Shown: positions 40,101 to 50,980, numbered from the stretch's first letter. The stretch: 64,000 nt of DNA from Antedon bifida (GCA_963402885.1 OY727099.1:9846001-9910000); one strand, 5' to 3'. Numbers and translations are program-made. Notes: a model not told the origin generated them from the letters alone.

Positions 40101-43100
40101 ATTTTTACCACCATCCACATTCCCAAATATCCAATGATGGCTCTTTTGAACTCACACTGCTAGAATCATCAACATGGTTGAATTGAAATATAGGCCTACA
40201 ACTATTAAACGAAATAAATACAACAGTGTCATAACCAGATCGAACTGATTTTATCGTCAACGATAGGTCTCAATAGCGCCTATAGGTTATTCTATAATTA
40301 AATTAAATTATGGTAATGTCTCCTTAATTTAATAAAAGGCTTACAATTATATCAATAACATTACGATCGCCCCAAAGGACAATGTTAGTTTTTAAGTACC
40401 ACTTAAAATAAAGATAGTGTACACAATTGTTAAATAAACGGCATAGCATTCGTATAAACTCCAACAAAAACAGTAAAAGTCGTAGAGATATGATGGAACT
40501 TTGTAGCGATAGCTATAAAACCAAACTAAAGTCGAGTGTTATTGTTTTACTGAAATATGCTCAAGATTGAATTACATAAATCATAATCAACTATAATTAG
40601 AAAATATGCGATTATAAAAAACGAACTATCAAACTTTTAAGTAATAAACAAAACTTCTACAGTACAGTATTTGGTTCTGCTGTGAAAATCTGCGATTATA
40701 AAAAACGAACTATCAAACTTTAAAGCAATAAACAAAACTGTTAGTATTTTGTTCTGCTTTAAGAATACTTTTACTATGTGTAAGTTTGGAAGTTTAGTTC
40801 ATAGTGTAACTAAACGTTTTCACTACAATTTTAAATAAATTACTAAGTTGTACTGTTTCTTTCTTCTCTCCAATTTTAATAAATACTTTACTGAAGTATT
40901 GTGTTGTGTGTTTGCATTGTTCTTTTTGCAGTCTACCTGTAGAACAGGTTAATTTACTCATGTTCACAAGGTTGTAGCTGTCTACATTGAGTCTTTTAGT
41001 TTAGCTAATGCTATTGCTAACACAGCTTTATAATAGGGATAATTATCAGCAGGCGAGATGAATAAAGTGGCCTGTGTTGTCTTAGGTGATCTCAATCGCT
41101 AGGCAGAATCAATACAAAAATAACATTTTATGAGTTAGCCTCCGTGGGGGTTGACCCTGGGGTAGACATTCAGACTGGATAGGCCTAGCCTAGGCACACT
41201 CTGGGCGGCAGTCAAGGTCTCTGATATAACCGGTTGCTCGAAGCGAAATGTACAGAATCGGTACATTAGTAATTGGTTAATTTTTTACCGCAATATTCTT
41301 GGAACAAAAACACTACCTAGCCTAGCGATTTTATATGTGACGTCATATATAGACTTTCTTTTCTCTCAAGGAATGTCATAGTCATAACAAATTATTTACA
41401 AAGTGAATATTCATTGCAGACGGTAAAAATGAATATTTATTGAATATTGATAACTAAAATGAATATTCATTGAATATTGATAACCAAAACGAATATTCAT
41501 TGAATATTGATAACTAAAATGAATATTCATTGCATATTGGTTACTAAAATGAATATTCATTGAATATGGATAATTAGAATGAATATGCATTGAATGAGCT
41601 CCTCTATACCTAGTGACAGTTTTATGAATGTTCGTACTTCCGAGTAGAGTTCTTTCCCAAACCCAACTCGGAAGTGATGTGTCAATTATTACGTAACATA
41701 GGATGCAGGTAACGGGACACTAATCAATCTTCCAATTAGAACTCAATTAAAAAGAAAACAAGTATTTTACAGCAGACTGGCTGATTGCCCTGGGAGTGAT
41801 CACCGTCTATAGGAACACTGTATGACTGTAAATGATAACATCATTACCAAAATGCCAAACTAAAATTAAAATAAATGCGTCTCCACATGTACGTCATATA
41901 GCCTAAACTAGACTTAAGTTTCTGTGTGCGCCCATGGATTAATGAATATTCATTAATCCATGGGCGCACACAGAAACTTAAGTATCCATACTCAATGCAA
42001 AGAAATATTGAAACAACACATGAGCCAGTACCAATACAGATTCTAAACAGAGTGTTCAAATACGTCAAACTAGTTCATGGGCCCAGATAATAATAAGAGC
42101 AAGGGGCCTAGATAAGAGGAAGGGGCCTAGATATTATGGAGGAAGGGGATTTAAAAACCAATTGATTTGATCGCTATACAAACTGTTCTCCTGGGAAATC
42201 GAACTGATGTCAACCCGAGGGTTAGCGAAATATTCTGACGGCATCATTCCAGAACGACGTTTATAATCTCACGGTCAAACCTGTCTAATTTATCTAAATC
42301 AAGATAATTATGTTTATATTGTAATCAAATTGAACGATGATAGTCATGTATACAAACTTGTCAATAGTATATCCATTTAGAAAAACAACTGTCAGGCAGA
42401 TGTGCTTAAAAATCAAAGAGATAGGCCTACAATATGTCAATTTGTTCTGGTTCAACATTTTTTTTTAATCGTTTATTTTAAGCAACATTCTAAGAAAAGT
42501 AAAAGAAACGATTAAGTAACAAACTTATATGTTTTCAAAAAATGAAATTTTGCATAAATAAATATAAAACGTCTAAATATTTATAGACATCTTTATCTTT
42601 GTATTGATTGTATCTCTAATTTTGACCGGAACACAGGAAGTATCAGTAAAGTACGCCAGTTGAGTTAATATACAATCGACAAATCACAAAATAGGGTCAA
42701 ATTGTTTACAGACTTTTCATTACTTTATTAGATCAATGAACCAAGGAGGTACTTAAGTTGCAAAATTCAATCAAAGTTCGTGGAGAGTTTTCACAAAAGT
42801 CAGGATCGTCAAGTATGGGGTGCCATAAAGCCAAAACAGACCAAAAGAAGAATCACTTGGACGAGTTTCAAAATACTACGCGCGACGATATTTATTTTGA
42901 CTAATCGTCGACTGGATAATCCGTCACTTGTGATTGGTTTAATTACTGGAATTGCGCGTACATTCTAGAGAGAGTGATCTAATCTTTACGAAGCAAGCGG
43001 ATACAAAAATTGTCTATTCTGATGATACTGACTGCTCAGCATCACAAGGCCTCCCCCACCCTTCACGAGAAACGTGGGGGAGGGGGACGACACTCGTACC

Positions 43101-46100
43101 TATCGAGTAAAAATTCGCCTTTAAAATCCAAAACGGAAATACAGATAAATATTGAACTTTCAGATTTTGTATTTTTATTATTTATTAACCTCGATAAAAA
43201 GTTACGGTAATAGGCCTATCTTTTAATCTTATGCAATCAAATGTAATTAATTTCCCATAATTAAAGATACGTCATCTATTTTTTTTCGACGGAAATATAG
43301 GCTACCACCATTCAATCATCACAGAAGTATTTCTATTATTTAATTCTAATTAACATTTAGTTTTAAATGAGAACTTGCGCAAAAATGGAATATTGTTACC
43401 ACGTTGAAGAAGCCTTCAAACGATTTAAAAAATCATAACCATTTGCTGTAAACTTCACCTATTTCGTATAATCTGAACGCCATTCTCATGGGAGAAACAG
43501 CATTACCAAGCGCATAGGAAACGCCACGTTATAGGCCTAGCACTTTCCTGCCATCCACGAATCATACGTTAAACACACCTTGAAGATATTACCATGTTTT
43601 CATAGCTAACATTTAAAATTTCCTGTCGAAAATATCTAGCTCTGTGTTTAATAACGATGCTGCTGTATAGTACGATGCTAGGCCGAGAAGAATTGAGATG
43701 ATGCTTGATTAACATTGGCATACGAGCATCTTTATCCTATTAAGGCTCATCCTAGATAATCCAAAACACGCTTGGATGTTGAGCGGAAGTAATGGATTAC
43801 ACAAGGGTTGTATAATATACTTCCGGTCGCATTTTCAGGTCACCCATTTTTAGAGTTTACCTGATCATACCATGGACCATGGAGAAATAAGCTAACTTAT
43901 TTCTCCATGCATGGACCTATAAATTATATACCCTTTTGGTGTATTGATTCAGAATGTATTTGGTTTACAATTGCATTTATTTTACCATTTATTACGTAAT
44001 TACATTATGGCCCACTGCTGTGATTAATTTGGATAACATACTTTTAGAAACATTCTTAGAAACAAAATATTTTCCATTTTTTGAAATTAGAAATTAAAGC
44101 TATTAGACTAAAAGGAGACGTCAACAATTTCTAAGTTCAAATCGGAACATAAGTATCTGATACTGCATTGTAATAATCAAATAAATGTAATTCTATTATA
44201 TATTTATTTGTTTTATTAATATAAAATGTATATACTGTAGTAAAAACATATTTTTTTTAATAATATTTTTATTTGTATAATGTTGAATGAAGTTTCGTCG
44301 ATTAGAGATTTTGACAACATATTTCATTTCATAAAAACACAGAGAATACAAACTGGTATTCCACTTCCACAAATTATTATTTTTTATTAAACAGTTTAGT
44401 TATTCAATAACTAAGTATGCGACTTAAACAATATCCAAAGACTTTTAGCACACATGAAAACAAAAGATTAAAACAACAGAATAATGTTCTAACACTTGAA
44501 GGAAATAGGAAATTGAATTAGCCACATAATACTGGCGTTACATGCACAGTACAATGGCAGTTAATTAACAGATCACAATTACAAACAACAAACTTGTTAA
44601 CGAAACATATCAATGCAAAATCATCAATCGTTCAAACAATCAATTAATTGACAATTCAACTATAGATGTAGTCCTATTGCGCTTTTTAAACTTATAGGTC
44701 TTATAAGTCAAAGCATAATCACTAATTGTATAGCATAAGAATTTGTTTAACAGGTTATAACGATTGATTAAGAAAACCACTTGTTGCTGGTAATTTAGCA
44801 CTCGTCCTGTAAACCAGAGGTTACAGGTTCAGATATTAACAGAGACAATTTTCAAATTTTTTGACGATTTGTCCGTATTTTGTGACTTTAGCTAAAACAA
44901 CCACACTGTATACAATATGAACTTTTAACTTTTTTTAAAACTAAAAAAAATAAATACTTTTGTAACCATGGTGGCAGTAAACTTAAAGTGTAATTAGAGT
45001 AAATTCAGCGTAATTTAAAGTTTAAACAAGTTTACACATTATGTTTACAGTTTTCAACAATAGGCCTATCCATTGTTTTAATTGTGTGTTTACAACAAAT
45101 ATCAAAGACACAAGTGACAAACAACCCACAATACAATTTAGGCACTGAAACAAAGGCAGGAGTGTTAAAGTGCAGAAGGTCTGTCCCTCAGAGGATGTCT
45201 AAAACAGGTGTAAGCTAAATGAAAATGCGGTCAGAAAATCCAAAAAAGTTACAATCGAAAAGAAATAGTCATCGCCTGTACACACCTGTTAAGTGAGACA
45301 GCATAGGCTCTTTTGGCACTTCCTGTTCTGAGGATGTTAGAGTCTCTAGCCTAACAGAACAAGGCCTAGGGAGAGTTTTACCCCTAACGTATTGTGCTAA
45401 CAAAGGGCTAATATCTATACAGAAACAATGTCATCTGTAGACTGGATTAAAACAATTAACCATTGCGCTATGACATTTCATTTCCAAAATCAATTGTTTT
45501 CAACTTTATTGTTTCCTACTGCTAAGTTCTACAAAATGTTTACAAAGCTTTTCACATGGACGAAAACGTTATTTACAGTACGACATTTCTTTAATTTAAA
45601 TCGAAAATGTTGATACTAAAACATAGTGGACAATATAGTGTCCCAAAACATGGTAAAGGCGTGGGTATGAAAGTCTAATACAACTGAAGACGAAATTGTA
45701 AATCATCAAAAATGTATTTCAGTATCTACTATATATATTAATTCCATTTTGTTTAAATGTTTTATTCCAACCAGTTAACTGAATAGTTATATATTGTTTG
45801 AAGAAGGTTTGCATGGCGAAATAAATTAAATATGTTGATATAAAGTTTTCGGAACACCACGTACTGTATAGCCTATTAAAGTTCTGAAAAGAACTGTTGA
45901 GTTTCTCGACGTTTCAATCAATATACTTTGATCGTCCTCAGGAGTGAGAATGCAGAAAGTCCAAGAAACTAAATAACTAGTTGATCGTCCAAATGGTTAT
46001 ACACAAAGTCAAAATGTGCCTATGGTATCAAAACGCTTAAAAACATTACACCTGGTGTAGTTATGTCGTTAGCGGTCGTGGGAAGGTTCGGCAACTTGAA

Positions 46101-48940
46101 AGAAATTATATTAAGGAAGAAATTATAGGCCTAAACCATTATGAAAATTTAGTTGAATAAAGCACTCCATAAAATATAGGTCTACTTGTAAAACATTGAC
46201 GAATAATGATGAACACAAACGCAAAATGCAAAATTGTGCGTCAGAATTGAATTGTCAACTTGGGATATTATCGTCTTCGAAGAATGGTATTGTGAACTCA
46301 ATAACGTCATTCGATTTTCTGTTTAAAACAATGTGTTCTGATAGAGCATGGAGAAATATGGATAGAGTAAAGCCTATAGTAAAATTTTAGTTTGCAAACT
46401 CGAGAAAACTCGAAGTTATTCGGAGTAAATGTAATATAATTTAGATTTTTGTTGTGGATTACAAATCTCTTAATACACCACATTTCTAATAATAAATGTA
46501 TTCATTAAATTTAATTAAATAACTTATAATTAAACAACTTTTCAATACAAGTAAAAAAAACACAAGATTTAACTTATAACTTATTTCTCCACGATCTGGA
46601 CATGGGTCTTATAGATTAAAGGATCCCCTTATGATTATAGATTTAATCACTGCATGCATAAGGCTGGCGTTTGGAAATTGATAAAAACAAAAATAGATGT
46701 AATAAATGTTTTCCAGAACCAGGGTTATTGTGTTTTAATTTGTTTTGCATAGGAACTGACGACAACCATTGTCAATTAATGGAGTAATAATTAGATGGTC
46801 AAATGTACCAAATTTGTGACAGTTCAACTTGAGCTGATAATATAATATTTCTGTGTAATACGGTATTAAATACAGGGAAAACAAACACTTGTTGATGAAT
46901 CAACACCAAGGAGCAGTATATTATTAGTTTACAAAATTAGATTACTTGTAATAATTGAAATAATCATTATTAATGTTATTTAATCACACTTAATGTTTTA
47001 TTGGACGCATTCAACCGGTATTCTTAATTTGAGTCGGTGTTTCCGCCCCTCTGGGCCAAATCTTGTCCATCAAAGGCCACCCCATGAGTGTAACAACATA
47101 TACCAGACATTACTTCGCCGTAACATGCTAAGCATGCCTCAAGAGTTACTTTATTCCTCTGGACTTGACGGATTAAAACCTTCAGAAAACTGCAAGATTT
47201 GAAATTCGGCACCGCGATAAGCTGACAATCGTGAGCCAAAGCTTTGAACGCTCGCGGGACGAACGCCGCTGCGCCCGCCGGATTAACACCGATCACAGAT
47301 CAAAAATATCTTTCCCAAATTAATTCCCAAAAGGGTTAATTGTTCCAAGAATACATTTTTATCGCGGTTTATTTATATTTTTTTAAATAAATTTGAAAGC
47401 AAAAAAAAATAACAAACACTAATGGTGAGTATAGTTACAGTAATGTCTTTCCCTATAAATTATTAAAAAATAAGCAGAAAATTAATCAAATTCAAATGAT
47501 ATATATTTAACACGAGAGAGAGAGAGAGAAATGGTAAACTTTTGGAAATACTGTAATTCTTTCAAAAGGTTACAAATGATATTTACTGGTATGAATGTCG
47601 ACATTAAGCACGTGTTCATTGTTTACTACCTAAACTTTCTTTTTTTGAAATTACAAGCACAATACGAAGACAAATAACAGAACAAGATAAAAACAAGCTA
47701 TTCTTTCATGGGGTCTTCACTAATCAGCACAGGTTAATTAATTGTGTATTGGCAACATCCTGTTTGAAATTCTATACGATTAATGAACTATCATAGAGCC
47801 TCCATGCATTTAGATGAGGAATCACTATTACACTTTACAGCTTCAATTCCTCTTCAAAAACACATTAAAATACATATGATTTAGCATGTTGGAGTTTTGT
47901 ATAATGAAATTATTTACCAACGGAGGAGAATCACTATACAGCTTCAATTCCTCTTCAAAAATTCTTCAACACATTAAAATACATTCTATAGCAATTTAGT
48001 TGGAGTTTTGTATATGAATTTATTTACCAACGGAGGAGGAATCACTATAGCCTTAATTAGATCTCCCTTTAATTAGGCCCTTATGTGTGTAGTAGTAGTC
48101 TTCTTCAGATAATGTACGTTATGAAGTGTTAAACATGGATTTAAACGAGTTTTTAATCGACATGGAAACTCCTTATTAAAATACATACCTTCTATCTTGG
48201 CAGCAAATCGTGACAACAAGCTAATAATGATTTATACTTACATACTTTTCTATTGTTTGTAGTAAAACAATAGGCTTACATAAAATGTTACAGTCGAGCA
48301 CGTGGGGGTTATTACATTGTATTGTTATCGTACACATTCTCGTATGATTTGATGAACCGGCTATAATAGTATTAGTATATTCAATTATGAGTTCCTTTTG
48401 GTTCATCGAGTACTTAACTTTGTAACTTAAGTATGGGTTACATTTCCTAATTCCTGTCCTAATTAGAGACAACATATTCGCTCTACTTGGACCTATAAAA
48501 CGAAACAATCTACAATACTGCGAGTATAGGTTTTGGATAAATATAATTAGTACAATGTAAACAAACCTATACTAGGCTAGTTAAGTAAAAGTTACCAACA
48601 AGGTTGAAAACAGCACATGGCTTCTTCGACATGGCTCGTGAATGATTGTCAATACCTTATATCGTTTCATTGAAATCATACCTAATCTACTCATATTAAT
48701 TTAATTTACATTATTCTATGTTATAATTCAATTCTTCTACAATTATTACAGATAGAAAAATTAAACAATAGCCTAATACTGTATATACGAGGATTACTCA
48801 CCGTGTTTAATGACAGGTTGTTCCCGCTCGACTTGTCCCTCTTCTAAGCCAAATTTCTTTCCCAGAATACCGTCGATAGAATAAATATTGGCTGGCACAT
48901 CAGAAAAGTATCGATGACGTTCCATATTCTTAGCGTCCAT
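24753..48940 (-). CDS. alx4: Alx4-like paired-class homeobox transcription factor (whole gene, 4 exons)
   Basis: Spliced coding sequence 48940-48802, 34232-33880, 25523-25392 and 25172-24753 gives 347 residues with every junction in frame and every intron GT-AG. Order: octapeptide YSIDGILG (residues 20-27); acidic, serine-rich linker; basic KRKKRR stretch; homeodomain about 119-178 with R5, F8, W48, Q50 and N51, ending [15 protein letters not shown]; Met/Asn/Ser-rich linker about 219-300; OAR motif [14 protein letters not shown] near 325-338. The homeodomain, the following RERFGQ and the OAR motif place it in the Alx1/3/4 group, closest by eye to ALX4. It lacks an obvious extra block between homeodomain and C-terminal linker like the D2 region described for echinoderm Alx1, so I favour Alx4. 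It is a DNA-binding regulator acting in the nucleus. Alx1 rather than Alx4 remains possible. Confidence 0.88.
25392..25523 (-). CDS. alx4: Alx4-like exon 3 (recognition helix of homeodomain)
   Basis: 44 codons from acceptor TTCAAG|GTTTGG to donor CAA|GTAAGT, both phase 0. It starts [17 protein letters not shown], the third helix of the homeodomain, where N51 contacts DNA and Q50 sets specificity. It ends PRPDAYSQ, comparable to the TRAENYAQ segment of ALX4. The downstream intron is only 219 bp. Confidence 0.95.
25524..33879 (-). other. Alx4-like intron 2
   Basis: An 8.4-kb intron interrupting the homeobox between homeodomain residues 46 and 47, a position used in many paired-class genes. I see no alternative exon. 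It is AT-rich with a short hairpin (AAATACGTG, 29783-29807) and a 23-bp duplication near 32652-32697. Confidence 0.85.
33880..34232 (-). CDS. alx4: Alx4-like exon 2 (linker and homeodomain helices 1-2)
   Basis: Acceptor TTACTTTCAG|AATTCG, donor CAG|GTGAGA. It completes codon 47 and encodes residues up to 164. An internal ATG at 34164 could be taken for the start, but the frame stays open upstream to the acceptor ([16 protein letters not shown]...) and joins exon 1 in phase, so that Met is residue 70. The homeodomain begins about residue 119 and includes [17 protein letters not shown] and [15 protein letters not shown]. Confidence 0.93.
39620..39992. mobile_element. MITE with long terminal inverted repeats, TAA-flanked
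   Basis: A 373-bp element starting AGGCCCATTTACACTAGG and ending with its reverse complement. The inverted similarity extends through CGATAACGAT into subterminal sequence (AACAAAAGAA, TTCTAGAACT). TAA lies directly outside both ends (39617-39619 and 39993-39995), the target duplication expected for PIF/Harbinger elements. It is non-coding. Confidence 0.8.
40608..40760. repeat. Tandem duplication of about 80 bp
   Basis: GCGATTATAAAAAACGAACT at 40608 recurs at 40692, and the copies share TCAAACTTT, AATAAACAAAACT and GGTTCTGCT-like ends. Confidence 0.85.
41405..41599. repeat. 30-bp tandem array, about 6.5 units, with ATGAATATTCAT cores
   Basis: Units begin at 41431, 41461, 41491, 41521 and 41551, each close to GAATATTCATTGAATATTGA plus TAACTAAAAT, with partial units at both ends. 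Unit junctions recreate ATGAATATTCAT, a palindrome of the kind bound by POU-domain dimers. Unit-to-unit divergence is a few bases, so the array is not brand new. Confidence 0.92.
41636..41675. repeat. Hairpin with 10-bp arms
   Basis: ACTTCCGAGT at 41636-41645 is matched by its reverse complement ACTCGGAAGT at 41666-41675, separated by a 20-base loop. Confidence 0.7.
41912..41983. repeat. 72-bp perfect palindrome without spacer
   Basis: Two 36-base arms, exact reverse complements, meet between 41947 and 41948. Each arm runs from ACTTAAGTTTCTGTGTGCGC to TTAATGAAT at the centre. The centre spells ATGAATATTCAT, the same core as the tandem array about 350 bp away, flanked by GGATTA/TAATCC. I see no flanking direct repeat. 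Confidence 0.95.
43050..43083. repeat. GC-rich hairpin
   Basis: CCTCCCCCAC at 43050-43059 and its reverse complement GTGGGGGAGG at 43074-43083 enclose a 14-base loop. Confidence 0.75.
43871..43916. mobile_element. Tiny palindrome (32 bp) flanked by 7-bp direct repeat CATGGAC
   Basis: 14-bp arms CATGGAGAAATAAG and CTTATTTCTCCATG surround a CTAA loop at 43878-43909. CATGGAC lies immediately before (43871-43877) and after (43910-43916). This layout matches the two other short palindromes near 49.6 and 51.0 kb, although the arm sequence differs. Confidence 0.7.
44776..44840 (+). repeat. tRNA-Thr(UGU)-derived relic, likely SINE head
   Basis: The stretch TAGCACTCGTCCTGTAAACC and the following AGAGGTTACAGGTTCAGAT follow the anticodon arm, variable loop and T arm of animal tRNA-Thr(UGU), including a TGT anticodon in its loop. 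The D arm and acceptor stem are decayed and the B box is imperfect (GGTTCAGAT). It is a SINE head or tRNA pseudogene rather than a working tRNA. Confidence 0.5.
47024..47296 (-). other. GC-rich block with an open reading frame of unknown origin
   Basis: A 90-codon frame on the minus strand lies in a patch clearly richer in G+C than its surroundings (for example GCCGCTGCGCCCGCCGG near 47260). The translation ([20 protein letters not shown] at its start) matches no family I recognise. It could be a fragment of a mobile element, a retrocopy or chance. There is no obvious splice structure tying it to the Alx gene. Confidence 0.2.
47512..47530. repeat. (GA)n microsatellite
   Basis: Eight or so consecutive GA dinucleotides. 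Confidence 0.85.
47820..48050. repeat. 110-bp tandem duplication (two copies plus a start)
   Basis: AATCACTATTACACTTTACA at 47820 recurs, slightly altered, at 47929, and its first 10 bases again at 48040. Both full copies contain CAGCTTCAATTCCTCTTCAA and TATTTACCAACGGAGGAG. Confidence 0.9.
48802..48940 (-). CDS. alx4: Alx4-like exon 1 (start codon, octapeptide)
   Basis: ATG at 48940-48938 in a strong context (AACATGG), with an in-frame TAA only four codons upstream at 48955-48953, fixes the start. 46 codons plus one base, ending CACG|GTGAGT in phase 1; joined to exon 2 the split codon is Glu47. YSIDGILG at residues 20-27 is an octapeptide/eh1-type repression motif. Nothing else in the exon matches vertebrate Alx N termini. 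Confidence 0.88.
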
Positions 48941-49110
48941 GTTTCTTGTTAATTAGCAGTTAATAAAGTGTTGGATTAAAATACACTTAAAATTGACGAG
49001 AGCGTAACAGTACAACTTGCTGAACAAGCGCGGGTTATGATTGATCGCGTCGTCGTCGAATATGCTTACTGCGGTGGCCGCTGGCAGTCACCGGTCTGTT
49101 TACAACTTCA
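48941..49110 (-). promoter_or_regulatory. 5'UTR and probable proximal promoter of the Alx4-like gene
   Basis: About 80-170 bases upstream of the start codon is a CpG-richer patch (GATCGCGTCGTCGTCGA, GGTGGCCGCTGGC) in AT-rich surroundings. I see no convincing TATA box, so the transcription start cannot be placed. Confidence 0.35.
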
Positions 49111-49580
49111 AATTAGTAGAGTTCTCTGTTAATACACGCTGTGACTGATATAATCTTAAAACAGTCTGCAAATTAGAAATAATTCAAAGTAATACTTCAT
49201 GACAACATACACCACTGTTGATAATCGTTGCTGGTTGGTTAGTTCAAGCAATAATTTGGCAAAGGCTAATAAAACATTTGTCTTCCAAAGAGACAGTCAA
49301 ATAAAACAATCAAAGTCCCCGTCAATTTATACGAGTGCATGAACTAGTACCAATGTGGGATGACAACAGAAGCGTTTGTAATCTTTTATTGACCTAAGTT
49401 ATTGCAATAGTACACGGAATCCAATGCTAATTGTCATTGTGCGATAATGTGTAATTAATGTTTATCTTTTGTTTTAATAACCATTGTTATTGGCTATGGA
49501 AAAAGGGTGTGTTTTTAAAGTCACTTCGATTGGAATCACGGAATCACAACGCCCTTTTTATTGCTAAACCGTGAATATTA

Positions 49581-49623
49581 CTGTAACCAGGGAAGAGTTA
49601 TATTAACTCTTCCCTGCTGTAAC
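49581..49623. mobile_element. Tiny palindrome (29 bp) flanked by 7-bp direct repeat CTGTAAC
   Basis: Arms CAGGGAAGAGTTA and TAACTCTTCCCTG (13 bp each, perfect) around TAT at 49588-49616. CTGTAAC immediately precedes (49581-49587) and follows (49617-49623). The outer 11 bases of each arm are identical to those of the palindrome at 50988-51012, which sits between a different 7-bp repeat. Confidence 0.85.
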
Positions 49624-49731
49624 GGTATTTTGCTTCAAATGTTTAATTTAATTTTTTTATTTTGCAATGCTTTAACATATTGTTTTATTGGTACTTTTTG
49701 CCTTCTGTTCTTAGAGTATTCCTGTCACTAG

Positions 49732-49926
49732 AATCCAACTAACTATACTAACTTTTCCACTATGGTTAATTGTAGGCCTAATGTGTATTTTCATTCAGTT
49801 ATTCCTTTTTATTGCCATGAAAAATAAATCCAACTAACTACTAACCTTTTCACTATTGTTAATTGTAGGCCTAATGTGTATTATCATTCAATTAGGCCTA
49901 TTCACATTTATTGCCATGAAAAATAA
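49732..49926. repeat. 95-bp tandem duplication
   Basis: AATCCAACTAACTA at 49732 recurs at 49827. Both copies contain GTTAATTGTAGGCCTAATGT and end TATTGCCATGAAAAATAA; the second has a small insertion carrying an extra TAGGCCTA. Confidence 0.9.
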
Positions 49927-50980
49927 GCAAACACATTTTTAAAATTGCTCTATAGTCTTGTATTAATTTAATAATTTTAGTAATGTTTGTATTTCTACTT
50001 TTATTTATTATTTTATTCTTAATTAAAACGCATAAAATAATATTGTTTGTTTGCAAGTACTGTACATTCTGGAGTCGATACCACCTGAACATGGAGTGAA
50101 TGAGAGTTTCTCCCCACTCAAAATTATTCGGATTTTCCCCCCTAAAATTAAGGATTATCTAAATAAATTACGGTATAACCACGGAGTAAAGAATACCCCA
50201 TGGTATAAATATGCTATAATCATCCAAATGGATCTATATTATTATATCGATCTTCTCCCTAAATCATTAACTACACCAATTTGAACCTCTTTACGGGCAA
50301 TTATCTCCTTGTCAACATGCATCAAGTTACCCACCTTTGCGAAATAACCACCAATTAAGTGGATTCGACGCACCACGGGTGCGGACAAGTTATTTAGGGT
50401 TAATCATTGAGATATTGTAGTGAATGGGTTAATTATACTCAATGGTTTGCTTCGTTCTCAGAGTAAGCAGGTCTTTTTAGGTTGATTGATTTAATTGGTA
50501 TAAACACAGGGGCTACGAAATACTATCACTAGCGAATATATAAGGTTAATAACAAATACTATAGTTTGTTTTTTCTTGTAGTTAAGTTTTCAGCAGCTAA
50601 ATTTAATTAATAATTATTGTTTAATTATAATAAGTGCTACAAAATAGATGGATTTTGACAAACTTATTAGCTAATTAAAAACTGTCCAAACGTAAAGATA
50701 TTACGTACAAAAATCACTACCATACAAGTAGTAGTAGATGCAGTAACTTCTATCAAATCGATAACAATAAAACTGTGTTCCATTGTTTCCTTATGATTTG
50801 GCAATTCAGTCCCGGATCATAACCAAGTGTTAAAAATATTAATTTGATAGTGTATACTATATTTGTTTATAATATTTTTATAATTTGATAATAGGAAATT
50901 CAAACTTAGAATGTGTTTAAAAGTTCAAAATGTAGACTCTATAGGCCTATATGAAATCATAACACAGTTTCCAAAACTAA

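Larger units (their letters stand above)
34233..48801 (-). other. Alx4-like intron 1
   Basis: A 14.6-kb first intron, a usual place for enhancers of developmental regulators. It contains a CpG-richer block at about 36280-36420, a MITE (39620-39992), an 80-bp tandem duplication, a 30-bp tandem array, a 72-bp palindrome, two smaller hairpins, a tRNA-Thr-derived repeat, a GC-rich open frame near 47024-47296, a (GA)n run and a 110-bp tandem duplication. No further exon was recognised. Confidence 0.8.

Noticed and set aside
41844..42068. Minus-strand frame across the 72-bp palindrome
   Set aside because: Its openness is produced by the palindrome; both strands read the same sequence there.
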